Assembly (NCBI GenBank): GCA_019118325.1
Contig: DWZE01000131.1
Coordinates: 1 to 44,071, forward strand
From: Candidatus Bacteroides intestinavium
GTDB lineage: Bacteria > Bacteroidota > Bacteroidia > Bacteroidales > Bacteroidaceae
Reading direction: 5' to 3'
Length of the DNA: 44,071 nucleotides
Numbering within the stretch: the stretch's first letter is position 1; each line of letters opens with the position of its first letter. Below, piece after piece: positions 7,527 to 16,925 of this stretch. The notes under the pieces were generated by a model. It was not told the origin of the DNA. It saw only the letters and a program-made list of their open reading frames with translations, and did no database searches. Made by a program: the position numbers and the translations under genes.

Positions 7527-7899
7527 ACGTCAGCCGGCGGTTCATGACGAACTGCACACCGCCATAGACAAAAAGCCCGAGGAACTGGGCAAGGTATTCA
7601 TTACACCCCAGCCCCTCTACCAGCAGGATAAGGAATAAGAATTGGGCCACGTAGGCCAATCCGAAAGCCAATGTGAAGAGCAGCACCTGACGCCAGGCGT
7701 TGCTCTTTTTTTGTGTGGGGAAAATCCAGTACTTCGACCAGACAAAATTGTGCGCCTGGGCTACGATATAGGCCGTTATGTTGGAGAGACGATAATTGAC
7801 GTCTGCCACGTCCATCATCGCCCAGACAACAAATGCGGTGATCAGCGCATTGAGTGTGCCAATCACCGCAAAACGAAATATCCGGGTAGTCTCCTTCAT
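7516..7899 (-). CDS. GtrA-like membrane protein
   Basis: A 127-residue polytopic protein with four likely membrane helices (near residues 8-28, 38-55, 70-93 and 100-118). The helix-2 region YIVAQAHNFVWSKYWIF and the C-terminal FVMNRRLTF are hallmarks of GtrA-family proteins. Members are thought to move polyprenyl-linked sugars across the inner membrane or to act with glycosyltransferases. No partner glycosyltransferase is adjacent, so the substrate is unknown. A dispersed repeat (7921-8088) lies immediately upstream and separates it from aspS. Confidence 0.88.
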   Translation of the reverse strand: MKETTRIFRFAVIGTLNALITAFVVWAMMDVADVNYRLSNITAYIVAQAHNFVWSKYWIFPTQKKSNAWRQVLLFTLAFGLAYVAQFLFLILLVEGLGCNEYLAQFLGLFVYGGVQFVMNRRLTFNP

Positions 7900-7920
7900 T
7901 TAAAATGATATTATCTTTTG

Positions 7921-8088
7921 AGGAGTTAAGAAGTTATCACTCCGACCCCCTCCGGCTCCCCCGTTTTCGGGGAAGAGCAACACTCCGTTAGGAGTTAAGC
8001 CGATAGTAAGTCAATGAGCCGTATACACTGAAGGTATTGGCTTAACTCCTTAACTTCTTAACTCCTTAACTCCTCAACTTCTTAACTC
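7921..8088. repeat. Dispersed inverted-repeat element, copy 3
   Basis: AGGAGTTAAGAAGTTATCAC at the left and repeated CTTAACTCC words at the right. The core from ACTCCGTTAGGAGTTAAGCC to GAGCCGTATACAC is shared with copy 1 at 3827-3954. This copy also holds CTCCCCCGTTTTCGGGGAAG, a short extra hairpin-like insertion. It fills the gap between aspS and the gtrA-like gene. Confidence 0.7.
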
Positions 8089-8094
8089 ATCTAC

Positions 8095-9846
8095 TTACAA
8101 ACTCACATTCAGTTTCAGTTCCTCCAACTGCTTGGGTTCGAGAGCAGAGGGGGCATCCAGCATCACGTCGCGCCCGCTATTGTTCTTGGGGAAGGCGATG
8201 CAGTCGCGGATGCTGTCCAAACCGGCGAAGATGCTGACCCAACGGTCCAAGCCATAGGCCAGGCCTCCGTGAGGGGGAGCGCCATACTTGAAGGCGTTCA
8301 TCAGGAAGCCGAACTGCTCCTGCGCCCGCTCGGGGGTGAAGCCCAGGATTTCGAACATCTTGGCCTGGAGTTGCGAGTCATGGATACGGATGGAGCCGCC
8401 TCCCAACTCAACGCCGTTGCACACCATGTCGTAGGCATCGGCACGTACGGCCTCGGGATTGGTATCCAGCAAGGGGATATCCTCGTCCTTCGGGTGCGTG
8501 AAGGGATGGTGCATGGCCATCAGGCGGTTCTCCTCGTCGCTCCACTCGAACATCGGGAAGTCCACTACCCACAGGAGAGCGAACTTGTTCTTGTCGCGCA
8601 AGCCCAGCTGGCTGCCCATCTCCAGGCGAAGTTCGCAAAGTTGCTTACGGGTCTTCATCGCATCATCGCCGCTCAGGATAAGGATGAGGTCGCCGGGTTT
8701 GGCAGCGAAGGCTTCCTTCATCTGCTGCAGGACTTCCTGCGAATAGAACTTGTCCACGCTGGACTTGACGTTTCCGTCGGCCTCCACGCGGGCATATACC
8801 AGGCCCTTGGCACCAATCTGAGGTTTCTTGACAAACTCGGTCAAAGCGTCAATCTGCTTGCGTGTATAGTGGGCGGCTCCTTCGGCACAGATACCTCCGA
8901 TATAGGCGGCATTGTCGAAGACGGAGAAACCATAGCCCTTCAGGATGTCCATCAGCTCCACGAACTTCATGCCGAAGCGCAGGTCGGGCTTGTCGCTGCC
9001 ATAGTACTTCATGGCCTCGGCCCAGGGCATCCGCAGGAAAGGCTCCGTCAGCTCCACGCCGCGGATGGTCTTGAAGAGGTACTTGGCCATACCTTCGAAG
9101 AGGTTGATGACATCGTCCTGCTCGACAAAGGACATCTCACAGTCTATCTGCGTGAATTCAGGTTGACGGTCGGCACGCAAATCTTCATCACGGAAGCACT
9201 TGGCAATCTGGAAATAGCGGTCGAAACCGGAGACCATCAGCAGCTGCTTCAGCGTCTGCGGACTTTGAGGAAGGGCGTAGAATTGTCCGGGATTCATGCG
9301 CGAGGGGACTACGAAGTCGCGGGCACCCTCGGGCGTGGAACCTACCAGGACGGGCGTCTCCACCTCGATGAAGCCCTGCTCGTCCAGGTATTTGCGCACT
9401 TCGATGGTCATCTTGTGGCGCAGTTCCAGGTTCTTGCGCACAGCCGTGCGGCGCAGGTCGAGGTAGCGGTATTTCATGCGTATATCGTCGCCTCCGTCCG
9501 TATTGTCCTCGATGGTAAAGGGCGGGGTGAGCGACGTATTGAGCACGTTCAGCGCGGAAACGATGATTTCGATATCGCCCGTAGGCAAGTTGGCGTTCTT
9601 GCTGAAGCGTTCGTTCACAGTACCGGTTGCCTGTATGACATATTCACGTCCCAAGTGGTTGGCGCGGTCGCAAAGGTCGGCGTCCGCCTCCTCGTTGAAC
9701 ACGAGCTGGGTAATGCCATAGCGGTCGCGCAAGTCGACGAAGGTCATGCCGCCCATCTTGCGAGTGCGCTGCACCCATCCGGCCAGCGTGACCTGTTGGT
9801 TTACATTTTCTATGCGGAGTTCTCCGCAGGTGTGGGTTCTATACAT
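8095..9846 (-). CDS. aspS: Aspartyl-tRNA synthetase
   Basis: It charges tRNA-Asp with aspartate. This class II synthetase is 583 residues long, the usual bacterial length. An N-terminal OB-fold anticodon domain ([20 protein letters not shown]) is followed by motif 2 ([18 protein letters not shown]), the bacterial GAD insert in the middle, and motif 3 near the end ([15 protein letters not shown]). The start gives [11 protein letters not shown], typical for the family. A TATTTTTG box lies about 43 nt upstream. A dispersed repeat follows the gene. Confidence 0.98.
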   Translation of the reverse strand: MYRTHTCGELRIENVNQQVTLAGWVQRTRKMGGMTFVDLRDRYGITQLVFNEEADADLCDRANHLGREYVIQATGTVNERFSKNANLPTGDIEIIVSALNVLNTSLTPPFTIEDNTDGGDDIRMKYRYLDLRRTAVRKNLELRHKMTIEVRKYLDEQGFIEVETPVLVGSTPEGARDFVVPSRMNPGQFYALPQSPQTLKQLLMVSGFDRYFQIAKCFRDEDLRADRQPEFTQIDCEMSFVEQDDVINLFEGMAKYLFKTIRGVELTEPFLRMPWAEAMKYYGSDKPDLRFGMKFVELMDILKGYGFSVFDNAAYIGGICAEGAAHYTRKQIDALTEFVKKPQIGAKGLVYARVEADGNVKSSVDKFYSQEVLQQMKEAFAAKPGDLILILSGDDAMKTRKQLCELRLEMGSQLGLRDKNKFALLWVVDFPMFEWSDEENRLMAMHHPFTHPKDEDIPLLDTNPEAVRADAYDMVCNGVELGGGSIRIHDSQLQAKMFEILGFTPERAQEQFGFLMNAFKYGAPPHGGLAYGLDRWVSIFAGLDSIRDCIAFPKNNSGRDVMLDAPSALEPKQLEELKLNVSL

Positions 9847-9888
9847 ATCTAATTTCTAAAATTGATTCTGTCGCGGTTTTTTTCCCCG

Positions 9889-9896
9889 CAAAAATA
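9889..9896 (-). promoter_or_regulatory. Putative aspS -7 promoter element
   Basis: On the minus strand the sequence reads TATTTTTG, matching TAnnTTTG, about 43 nt before the aspS start codon. No good -33 TTG was found at the normal distance. Confidence 0.45.
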
Positions 9897-9936
9897 CACA
9901 AACCTCCCGACACCGCCACACGAAACGCCCGTTTTT

Positions 9937-10953
9937 TTAGTTTCCTCCCTGCCTTTTCAGTTCCTTCAGTTCCTCGGCAAGGCGCTGGAAATAGAGACGG
10001 TTCAGTTGTTTCAGGCCGTTGATGTAGTCCTGGGCACGCTGGAAGACGTTGGGGGAGTCCTTCTCCGCATCGCGGGGCGTAAGCACGCGCAATCCCCGCT
10101 GGACGATGCGCACATCCAGGTCTTCGCCCATCATCACGGGGTCACCGTCATAGTGGGCCACGCCGGGGCGGCGGCGATGAATCTTCAGGTGCTGGCAGCG
10201 GAAGGTCTTGATACGGCTGTTCTGGTCGATGGTCTTGTGAAAGAGCTGGTAGGCCAGCTGGGGAACATCCAGGGCAGTGAACGGCTCAAGGATGGTGACA
10301 TCCAGCAGGCCGTCGTCCACAGTGGCCTGAGGCGTGATGTAGGCGTTGTTGCCATATTGCGAGGCATTGCCACAGGCGATGAGAAAAGCCTTCTGACGGG
10401 CGGTATATCCGTCCATCTCCAGCTCATAGGTCTCCGGACGGTACTTCAGGCTGTCGAACAGGGTCTTCTCCAGATAGGTCAAAGGTCCCCTGCGCCCTGC
10501 CCTGGAGAACTGGAGGCTGACAAAAGCGTCGAAGCCCACGCCGCAGGTACAGAAGAAAGGCGTCCCGTTCAGCGTGCCGTAATCGATGGTCTCCACATGC
10601 CCCTCGTTGAGGATGCCGATAGCGCGGCGGGGATCGAGCGGAATCTGCAGATGACGCGCCAGGCCGTTGCCCGAGCCACAAGGGATGATGCCCAAGGCAG
10701 TGGATGTGTGCACCAACGAACGGGCAATCTCATTGATGGTGCCGTCTCCGCCCACAGCCACCACGGCATAGGTGCCCTCGGCAGCCTCGTGGGCGGCAAT
10801 CTCCACGGCATGGCCTGCCCGCTCGGTATACACGACACGAGCCTCGTAGGCCTCCCTGTCCAGCCTCCGGGCCATCCCCTCCATAATCTGGTGCTTGTCC
10901 AAGACACCGGAGATGGGATTCACAATGAATGCAATCCGTTTTTTTTCGTCCAT
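9937..10953 (-). CDS. Diacylglycerol/sphingoid-base kinase-type lipid kinase (YegS/DAGK family)
   Basis: A 338-residue lipid kinase with the catalytic-domain nucleotide motif GGDGT (68-72), the FIVNPISG start and the GSGNGLAR loop (93-100). The family phosphorylates diacylglycerol, sphingoid bases or related lipids. The gene is divergent from a serine palmitoyltransferase and shares its 345-bp upstream region, which raises the possibility that the substrate is sphinganine or another sphingolipid intermediate; that is inference from position only. No membrane helix is seen, consistent with soluble or peripheral family members. Confidence 0.88.
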   Translation of the reverse strand: MDEKKRIAFIVNPISGVLDKHQIMEGMARRLDREAYEARVVYTERAGHAVEIAAHEAAEGTYAVVAVGGDGTINEIARSLVHTSTALGIIPCGSGNGLARHLQIPLDPRRAIGILNEGHVETIDYGTLNGTPFFCTCGVGFDAFVSLQFSRAGRRGPLTYLEKTLFDSLKYRPETYELEMDGYTARQKAFLIACGNASQYGNNAYITPQATVDDGLLDVTILEPFTALDVPQLAYQLFHKTIDQNSRIKTFRCQHLKIHRRRPGVAHYDGDPVMMGEDLDVRIVQRGLRVLTPRDAEKDSPNVFQRAQDYINGLKQLNRLYFQRLAEELKELKRQGGN

Positions 10954-10984
10954 ACGGGGTTACGTTTGCGTGAATTTTGCATGG

Positions 10985-11015
10985 CAAATGTACTACAAAT
11001 CCCCGAAACTGGCAA
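10985..11015 (-). promoter_or_regulatory. Promoter of the lipid kinase gene
   Basis: On the minus strand TTG (complement of 11013-11015), 20 bp, then TACATTTG (complement of 10985-10992), about 31 nt before the start codon. This is a good match to the Bacteroidota consensus. Confidence 0.65.
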
Positions 11016-11086
11016 TTTTCCTGCCTTTTAGTGTCATCTTACGCACATTTTTGGGGCAAAATGAAAAACATGACAAGTTTAATTGC

Positions 11087-11094
11087 TATCTTTG
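11087..11094 (+). promoter_or_regulatory. Putative serine palmitoyltransferase -7 element
   Basis: TATCTTTG on the plus strand, about 205 nt before the spt start. The intervening leader ends with a small inverted repeat (ATTATCA ... TGATAAT, about 11238-11276) just upstream of the start codon. No clear -33 box. Confidence 0.5.
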
Positions 11095-11298
11095 CGCGCT
11101 GGATTCAGGAGGAAAAAGCGGGCAGGACGCCCCCACCCGCCTCCCGGGAAACGAAGCAATTGGCAAGCGACCATTGGCCCTTAACAATCAAAAAGGAGAA
11201 GAAGTAGCACTCGCTCACACGCACGTTGTCAACGGTCAATTATCAGCGGCCCATTGCCTACTGTCCATTGATAATTATAAATACTTACTTCATATTCC

Positions 11299-12486
11299 AT
11301 GGGTTTATTACAAGACAAGTTTGCAAAATACGATGTGCCACAACAATTTATGGCCAAAGGCGTATACCCCTATTTCCGTACGATAGACAGCCATCAGGAC
11401 ACGGAAGTGATGATGGACGGACGGAAAGTCCTGATGTTCGGCTCGAACGCCTACATGGGGCTGACGTATGACAAGCGAATCATCGAAGCAGCCAAAGCCG
11501 CCACGGACAAGTATGGCACCGGTTGTGCCGGCTCGCGCCTGCTGAACGGCACGCTGGACATCCACGTCGAGCTGGAAAAAGAGCTGGCCGAGTTCGTCGG
11601 CAAGGACGAAGCCCTGTGCTTCTCCACCGGATTCACTGTCAACGAGGGCGTCATACCCCAGCTGGTAGGACGTGGCGACTATATCATCTGCGACGACCGC
11701 GACCACGCTTCCATCGTGGACGGACGACGCCTCTCCTTCGCCACCCAGCTGAAATACAAGCACAATGACATGGAAGCCCTGGAGCGCGAACTCCAACGGT
11801 GCGAGCCGGACGCAGTGAAGCTCATCATCGTGGACAGCGTATTTTCCATGGAAGGCGACCTGGCCAACCTGCCGGAGATTGTCCGCCTCAAGCACAAGTA
11901 TAATGCCAGCATCTACGTGGACGAAGCCCACGGCATCGGCGTCTTCGGGCGCGAAGGCCGCGGCGTGTGCGACCACTTCGGCGTGACGGCTGACGTAGAC
12001 CTCATCATGGGCACCTTCAGCAAGTCCCTGGCCTCCATTGGCGGCTTCGTGGCCGGCGACAAGGAAGTCATCAACTACCTGCGCCACAACGCCCGATCCT
12101 ACATCTTCCAGGCCAGCAACACACCTGCCGCCACCGCAGCCGCCCGCGAAGCCCTGCGCATCATCCGCACCGAGCCCGAACGCATCAAACGTCTGTGGGA
12201 GGTCACCAACTACGCCCTGAAGCGCTTCCGTGAAGCGGGATTCGAAATCGGCGAGACCGAGTCGCCCATCATCCCCCTCTACGTGCGCGACACGGACAAG
12301 ACCTTCATGGTCACCAAGCTGGCCTTTGACGAAGGCATCTTCATCAATCCCGTCATCCCGCCTGCCTGTGCCCCGCAGGACACCCTGGTGCGCGTCGCCC
12401 TCATGGCCACCCATACCAAGGAGCAGGTGGATTATGCCGTGGAGAAGCTGACCAAGTGCTTCCGCCAGTTGGGCATTATCGACTAA
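11299..12486 (+). CDS. spt: Serine palmitoyltransferase / alpha-oxoamine synthase
   Basis: A PLP-dependent alpha-oxoamine synthase (AOS) of 395 residues. It aligns with Bacteroidota serine palmitoyltransferases that condense serine with palmitoyl-CoA to 3-ketosphinganine, the entry to sphingolipid synthesis. Visible motifs are GTGCAGSRLLNGT, the PLP-stacking DDRDHASI, the aspartate in VDEAHGIGVFG and the PLP lysine in GTFSKSLAS. The related enzymes KBL and BioF share these motifs. The assignment to SPT rests on overall resemblance and the absence of biotin or threonine genes nearby. A strong terminator follows. Confidence 0.88.
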   Translation: MGLLQDKFAKYDVPQQFMAKGVYPYFRTIDSHQDTEVMMDGRKVLMFGSNAYMGLTYDKRIIEAAKAATDKYGTGCAGSRLLNGTLDIHVELEKELAEFVGKDEALCFSTGFTVNEGVIPQLVGRGDYIICDDRDHASIVDGRRLSFATQLKYKHNDMEALERELQRCEPDAVKLIIVDSVFSMEGDLANLPEIVRLKHKYNASIYVDEAHGIGVFGREGRGVCDHFGVTADVDLIMGTFSKSLASIGGFVAGDKEVINYLRHNARSYIFQASNTPAATAAAREALRIIRTEPERIKRLWEVTNYALKRFREAGFEIGETESPIIPLYVRDTDKTFMVTKLAFDEGIFINPVIPPACAPQDTLVRVALMATHTKEQVDYAVEKLTKCFRQLGIID

Positions 12487-12584
12487 GGAACGCCCTTGGC
12501 GGCACGCCTTAGCATAGGATTATGAGGAAGAATAACCATCAGGTCATATCCTAACCCGCCAGATGGGAAACAATCCATTTACAG

Positions 12585-12609
12585 GGCGCTCCTTGCGGGG
12601 CGCCTTTTT
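12585..12609 (+). terminator. Intrinsic terminator after spt
   Basis: GGCGCTCC (12585-12592), loop TTGC, GGGGCGCC (12597-12604), then five T: an 8-bp stem with one G-U pair and a U-tract. Confidence 0.85.
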
Positions 12610-12667
12610 GTGATAGACCTGAAAATTCGGTAAACCGACCGATTTGCCCCTTTCCCTTCGCTTTTCC

Positions 12668-12722
12668 TCTCTTTCTGGTCTCTTTCTGGTCTCTTTTTGG
12701 TCTCTTTCTGGTCTCTTTCAAG
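12668..12722. repeat. Five tandem 11-bp TCTCTTTCTGG repeats
   Basis: Units at 12668, 12679, 12690, 12701 and 12712. The third has one substitution (TTTTTGG) and the fifth ends CAAG. They lie between the spt terminator and the glutamine synthetase promoter. An 11-bp period is close to one DNA turn, so a repeated protein-binding site is possible. Equally it may be slippage-generated simple sequence. Confidence 0.75.
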
Positions 12723-12920
12723 TCTTATTCAAAGCCTATCCGGAAACAGAGGGACAAGAATCGTGTAGCGACCGCGCATAAGGCCGAAGAAAGTTTAGCA
12801 TAGAACATAGACAATCCGACTATGTTCAATGCCACCAATTTTACCCACCCACGGCACAAGCAGGACGGACACACGGACAGGCCCGCTTCCTCCTCAAAAA
12901 AACATCTTTTTTTTCAAATT

Positions 12921-12965
12921 ACCCCCTCTTTTTAGGGGGTATTCCACAAAAAACATCTACCTTTG
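12921..12965 (+). promoter_or_regulatory. Glutamine synthetase promoter with a dyad in place of the -33 box
   Basis: The -7 box TACCTTTG (12958-12965) lies 31 nt before the ATG. Where a -33 TTG is expected there is instead a perfect inverted repeat ACCCCCT-CTTTTT-AGGGGGT (12921-12940). The missing -33 element and the dyad suggest control by a DNA-binding regulator, plausible for a nitrogen-assimilation gene. The regulator is unknown. Confidence 0.55.
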
Positions 12966-12996
12966 CGCCCGAAAACCTATAAAAAAGAGACCCATT

Positions 12997-15186
<2,190 letters not shown>

Positions 15187-15191
15187 TATCC

Positions 15192-15237
15192 AACCTGGCA
15201 CGTAGCGGATTTTCCAATCGGCTGCGTGCCAGGTTTT
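15192..15237 (+). terminator. Intrinsic terminator after glutamine synthetase
   Basis: AACCTGGCACGTAGC (15192-15206) pairs with GCTGCGTGCCAGGTT (15220-15234) with one mismatch, and the stem ends in a short T-run. Confidence 0.85.
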
Positions 15238-15302
15238 GCGTAAATCTTCCTATTTCTTGTTAATTTTACACAACAGGCAATTTCGCCATTAAAAGAAAAC
15301 TG

Positions 15303-15310
15303 TATATTTG
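15303..15310 (+). promoter_or_regulatory. Putative -7 element of the AraC-type regulator
   Basis: TATATTTG, 62 nt before the start codon at 15372. No -33 TTG at the usual distance. Confidence 0.5.
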
Positions 15311-15371
15311 CGACGCTAACTCGGATAATCCGGACAAACAACAAACGGTATTCACAAATAGGAACAGGTCC

Positions 15372-16244
15372 ATGGAAACCTTATTGCATCCCGAAGAACA
15401 CCAGAGCTGCCTCAACTATTGCATGAGAAAAGATGCCAATATCAGGCTCTTACACTACCCACAGGGCACACACCAGATAGTTGATACCAGCAATCCCATT
15501 ATCATCGCCATGCTCGAAGGAGAAGTATTGGTTACCTCGGACAATTACAAAGAAATTCACCACACAGCAGGGCATATTTCTTTACAGATGCACAATAGTA
15601 GCAGTTATATCCACGTGCTCAAGGCCAGCACTTTCATCAGTTTCCATTCACCGCACGACATCAGTTTGTGCGACCGCTTCTCCCTGCAACAATTACCACA
15701 ACACATACCGGCGACCTTCAAATACCAGTTCACCCTGTTACCCATTCGCCCCCGTGTCCAAGAATATCTCGACTACCTGCGCCACTGCCTCGAAGACGGT
15801 CTGGGATGCATACACTTCCACGAACTGAAAATGCAGGAACTCTTCCTCCTGATGCGGGCCTATTATACCAAAGAAGAACTGGCCACCTTCTTCTACCCCC
15901 TCATCGGCAAAAACCGCGGCTTCAAAGATTTTGTCTACGAACACTACCTACATGTCAACAACCTCAGCGAATTTGCAGCCTTGGCCAACACAAGCATTGA
16001 CACCTTCAAACGGCGCTTCAAAGAAGCCTTTGGTGAACCGGCCTACAAATGGATGATACAGCGGAAAGCCGAACATGTTTACCGCGACCTTATCCTGACC
16101 ACTAAAACCATCGGGGAGATTGCCGAAGAATACCGTTTCTCGTCCATTCCCTATCTTACCACCTTCTGCAAACAGCATTTGGGCAAGACTCCCCAGCAGC
16201 TACGCAACGAAGCCGAAAAAACAAGAGAGGCACTTTTGCACTAA
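15372..16244 (+). CDS. AraC-family transcriptional regulator of the fimbrial locus
   Basis: A 290-residue regulator with two C-terminal helix-turn-helix units (around 195-235 and 245-277: SIDTFKRRFKEAFGEPAYKW and IGEIAEEYRFSSIPYLTTFC). The N-terminal half looks like a cupin-type sensing domain (MLEGEVLVTSDNY). The gene is 97 bp upstream of the fimbrial operon on the same strand and has its own promoter-like box, so it is the obvious candidate regulator of that operon. The inducing signal is unknown. The 9-bp inverted repeat at 16295-16338 is a possible target. Confidence 0.88.
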   Translation: METLLHPEEHQSCLNYCMRKDANIRLLHYPQGTHQIVDTSNPIIIAMLEGEVLVTSDNYKEIHHTAGHISLQMHNSSSYIHVLKASTFISFHSPHDISLCDRFSLQQLPQHIPATFKYQFTLLPIRPRVQEYLDYLRHCLEDGLGCIHFHELKMQELFLLMRAYYTKEELATFFYPLIGKNRGFKDFVYEHYLHVNNLSEFAALANTSIDTFKRRFKEAFGEPAYKWMIQRKAEHVYRDLILTTKTIGEIAEEYRFSSIPYLTTFCKQHLGKTPQQLRNEAEKTREALLH

Positions 16245-16294
16245 AATTATAATAGATTGCCTTTTTTTTGCAATGCATAAGTGATATTTTTACT

Positions 16295-16338
16295 CTAACT
16301 TTGCGGCCGAAAACAACAAACGGATTAAACAAAGTTAG
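16295..16338 (+). promoter_or_regulatory. Fimbrial operon promoter with inverted repeat
   Basis: The -7 box TAACTTTG (16296-16303) is contained in CTAACTTTG (16295-16303), whose exact reverse complement CAAAGTTAG lies at 16330-16338, directly before the first start codon. The repeat could be an operator. It is too short and closely spaced to be an obvious invertible segment. Confidence 0.55.
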
Positions 16339-16341
16339 TGC

Positions 16342-16887
16342 ATGAAAAAAAGGACATTTCTTTATATAATGTGCCCGCTGATTTTATTGCTACACACAGC
16401 AAAAACACAGGCACAAGACGTGACCCTAAAGACCAACGGCCTCTACTGGCTGACCACCACCCCCAATCTCGGTGTGGAGATTGCCCTCAAAGACCAATGG
16501 ACCCTCGACCTCTCGGCCGCCTACAATCCCTGGACATTCAACGGCGACAAGAAGATGCGCTTCTGGCTGGCACAGCCCGAAGCACGCTATTGGTTTTGCG
16601 AAAAATTCGAAGGACACTTCATCGGGCTGCACGCACACGCCGGACAATTCTACGGCGGATTCCACTCCAAGCGTTACGACGGTTACCTGGCCGGAGGCGG
16701 ACTGACCTACGGCTACGACTGGATACTCTCTCCACACTGGAACCTCGAAGCCGCCATCGGCATCGGCTATGCCCATCTCTGGTATAAGGAAAGTCCCCGT
16801 ATCCACTGCATCAAATGCGAAACAGACCAACGGAAGAACTACTTCGGTGTCACCAAAGCGGCCGTCTCCCTTATATACATATTCTAA
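16342..16887 (+). CDS. DUF3575 outer-membrane-like protein, first gene of fimbrial operon
   Basis: A 181-residue protein with an N-terminal signal peptide (hydrophobic core PLILLL, likely cleavage after TQA or AQ). The mature part alternates aromatic and polar residues (TNGLYWLTTTPNLGVEIAL, WTLDLSAAYNPWTF) and ends in IYIF, as in small beta-barrels. It matches the DUF3575 proteins that routinely open Bacteroides fimbrillin operons. The molecular role is unknown; an outer-membrane assembly or secretion factor is inferred from the barrel-like pattern and position. Confidence 0.85.
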   Translation: MKKRTFLYIMCPLILLLHTAKTQAQDVTLKTNGLYWLTTTPNLGVEIALKDQWTLDLSAAYNPWTFNGDKKMRFWLAQPEARYWFCEKFEGHFIGLHAHAGQFYGGFHSKRYDGYLAGGGLTYGYDWILSPHWNLEAAIGIGYAHLWYKESPRIHCIKCETDQRKNYFGVTKAAVSLIYIF

Positions 16888-16925
16888 TAGCTGAGAGTTA
16901 ATAGCTTATAATGAGATTTGAGCGT

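Noticed and set aside
8269-9852. Long plus-strand open frame opposite aspS
   Set aside because: aspS is certain on the minus strand; the plus frame is a codon-bias shadow rich in His, Val, Gly and Leu.
12487-12580. Second terminator-like structure right after spt (GCCCTTGGCGG region)
   Set aside because: Pairing is imperfect and no T-run follows; the strong stem at 12585-12609 explains termination.
12829-12996. N-terminal extension of glutamine synthetase
   Set aside because: It crosses the promoter-like box and dyad and adds 56 residues absent from the GSIII family.
16295-16338. Possible invertible promoter in front of the fimbrial operon
   Set aside because: Arms of 9 bp with only 26 bp between them are far smaller than known Bacteroides invertible segments; an operator is more likely.
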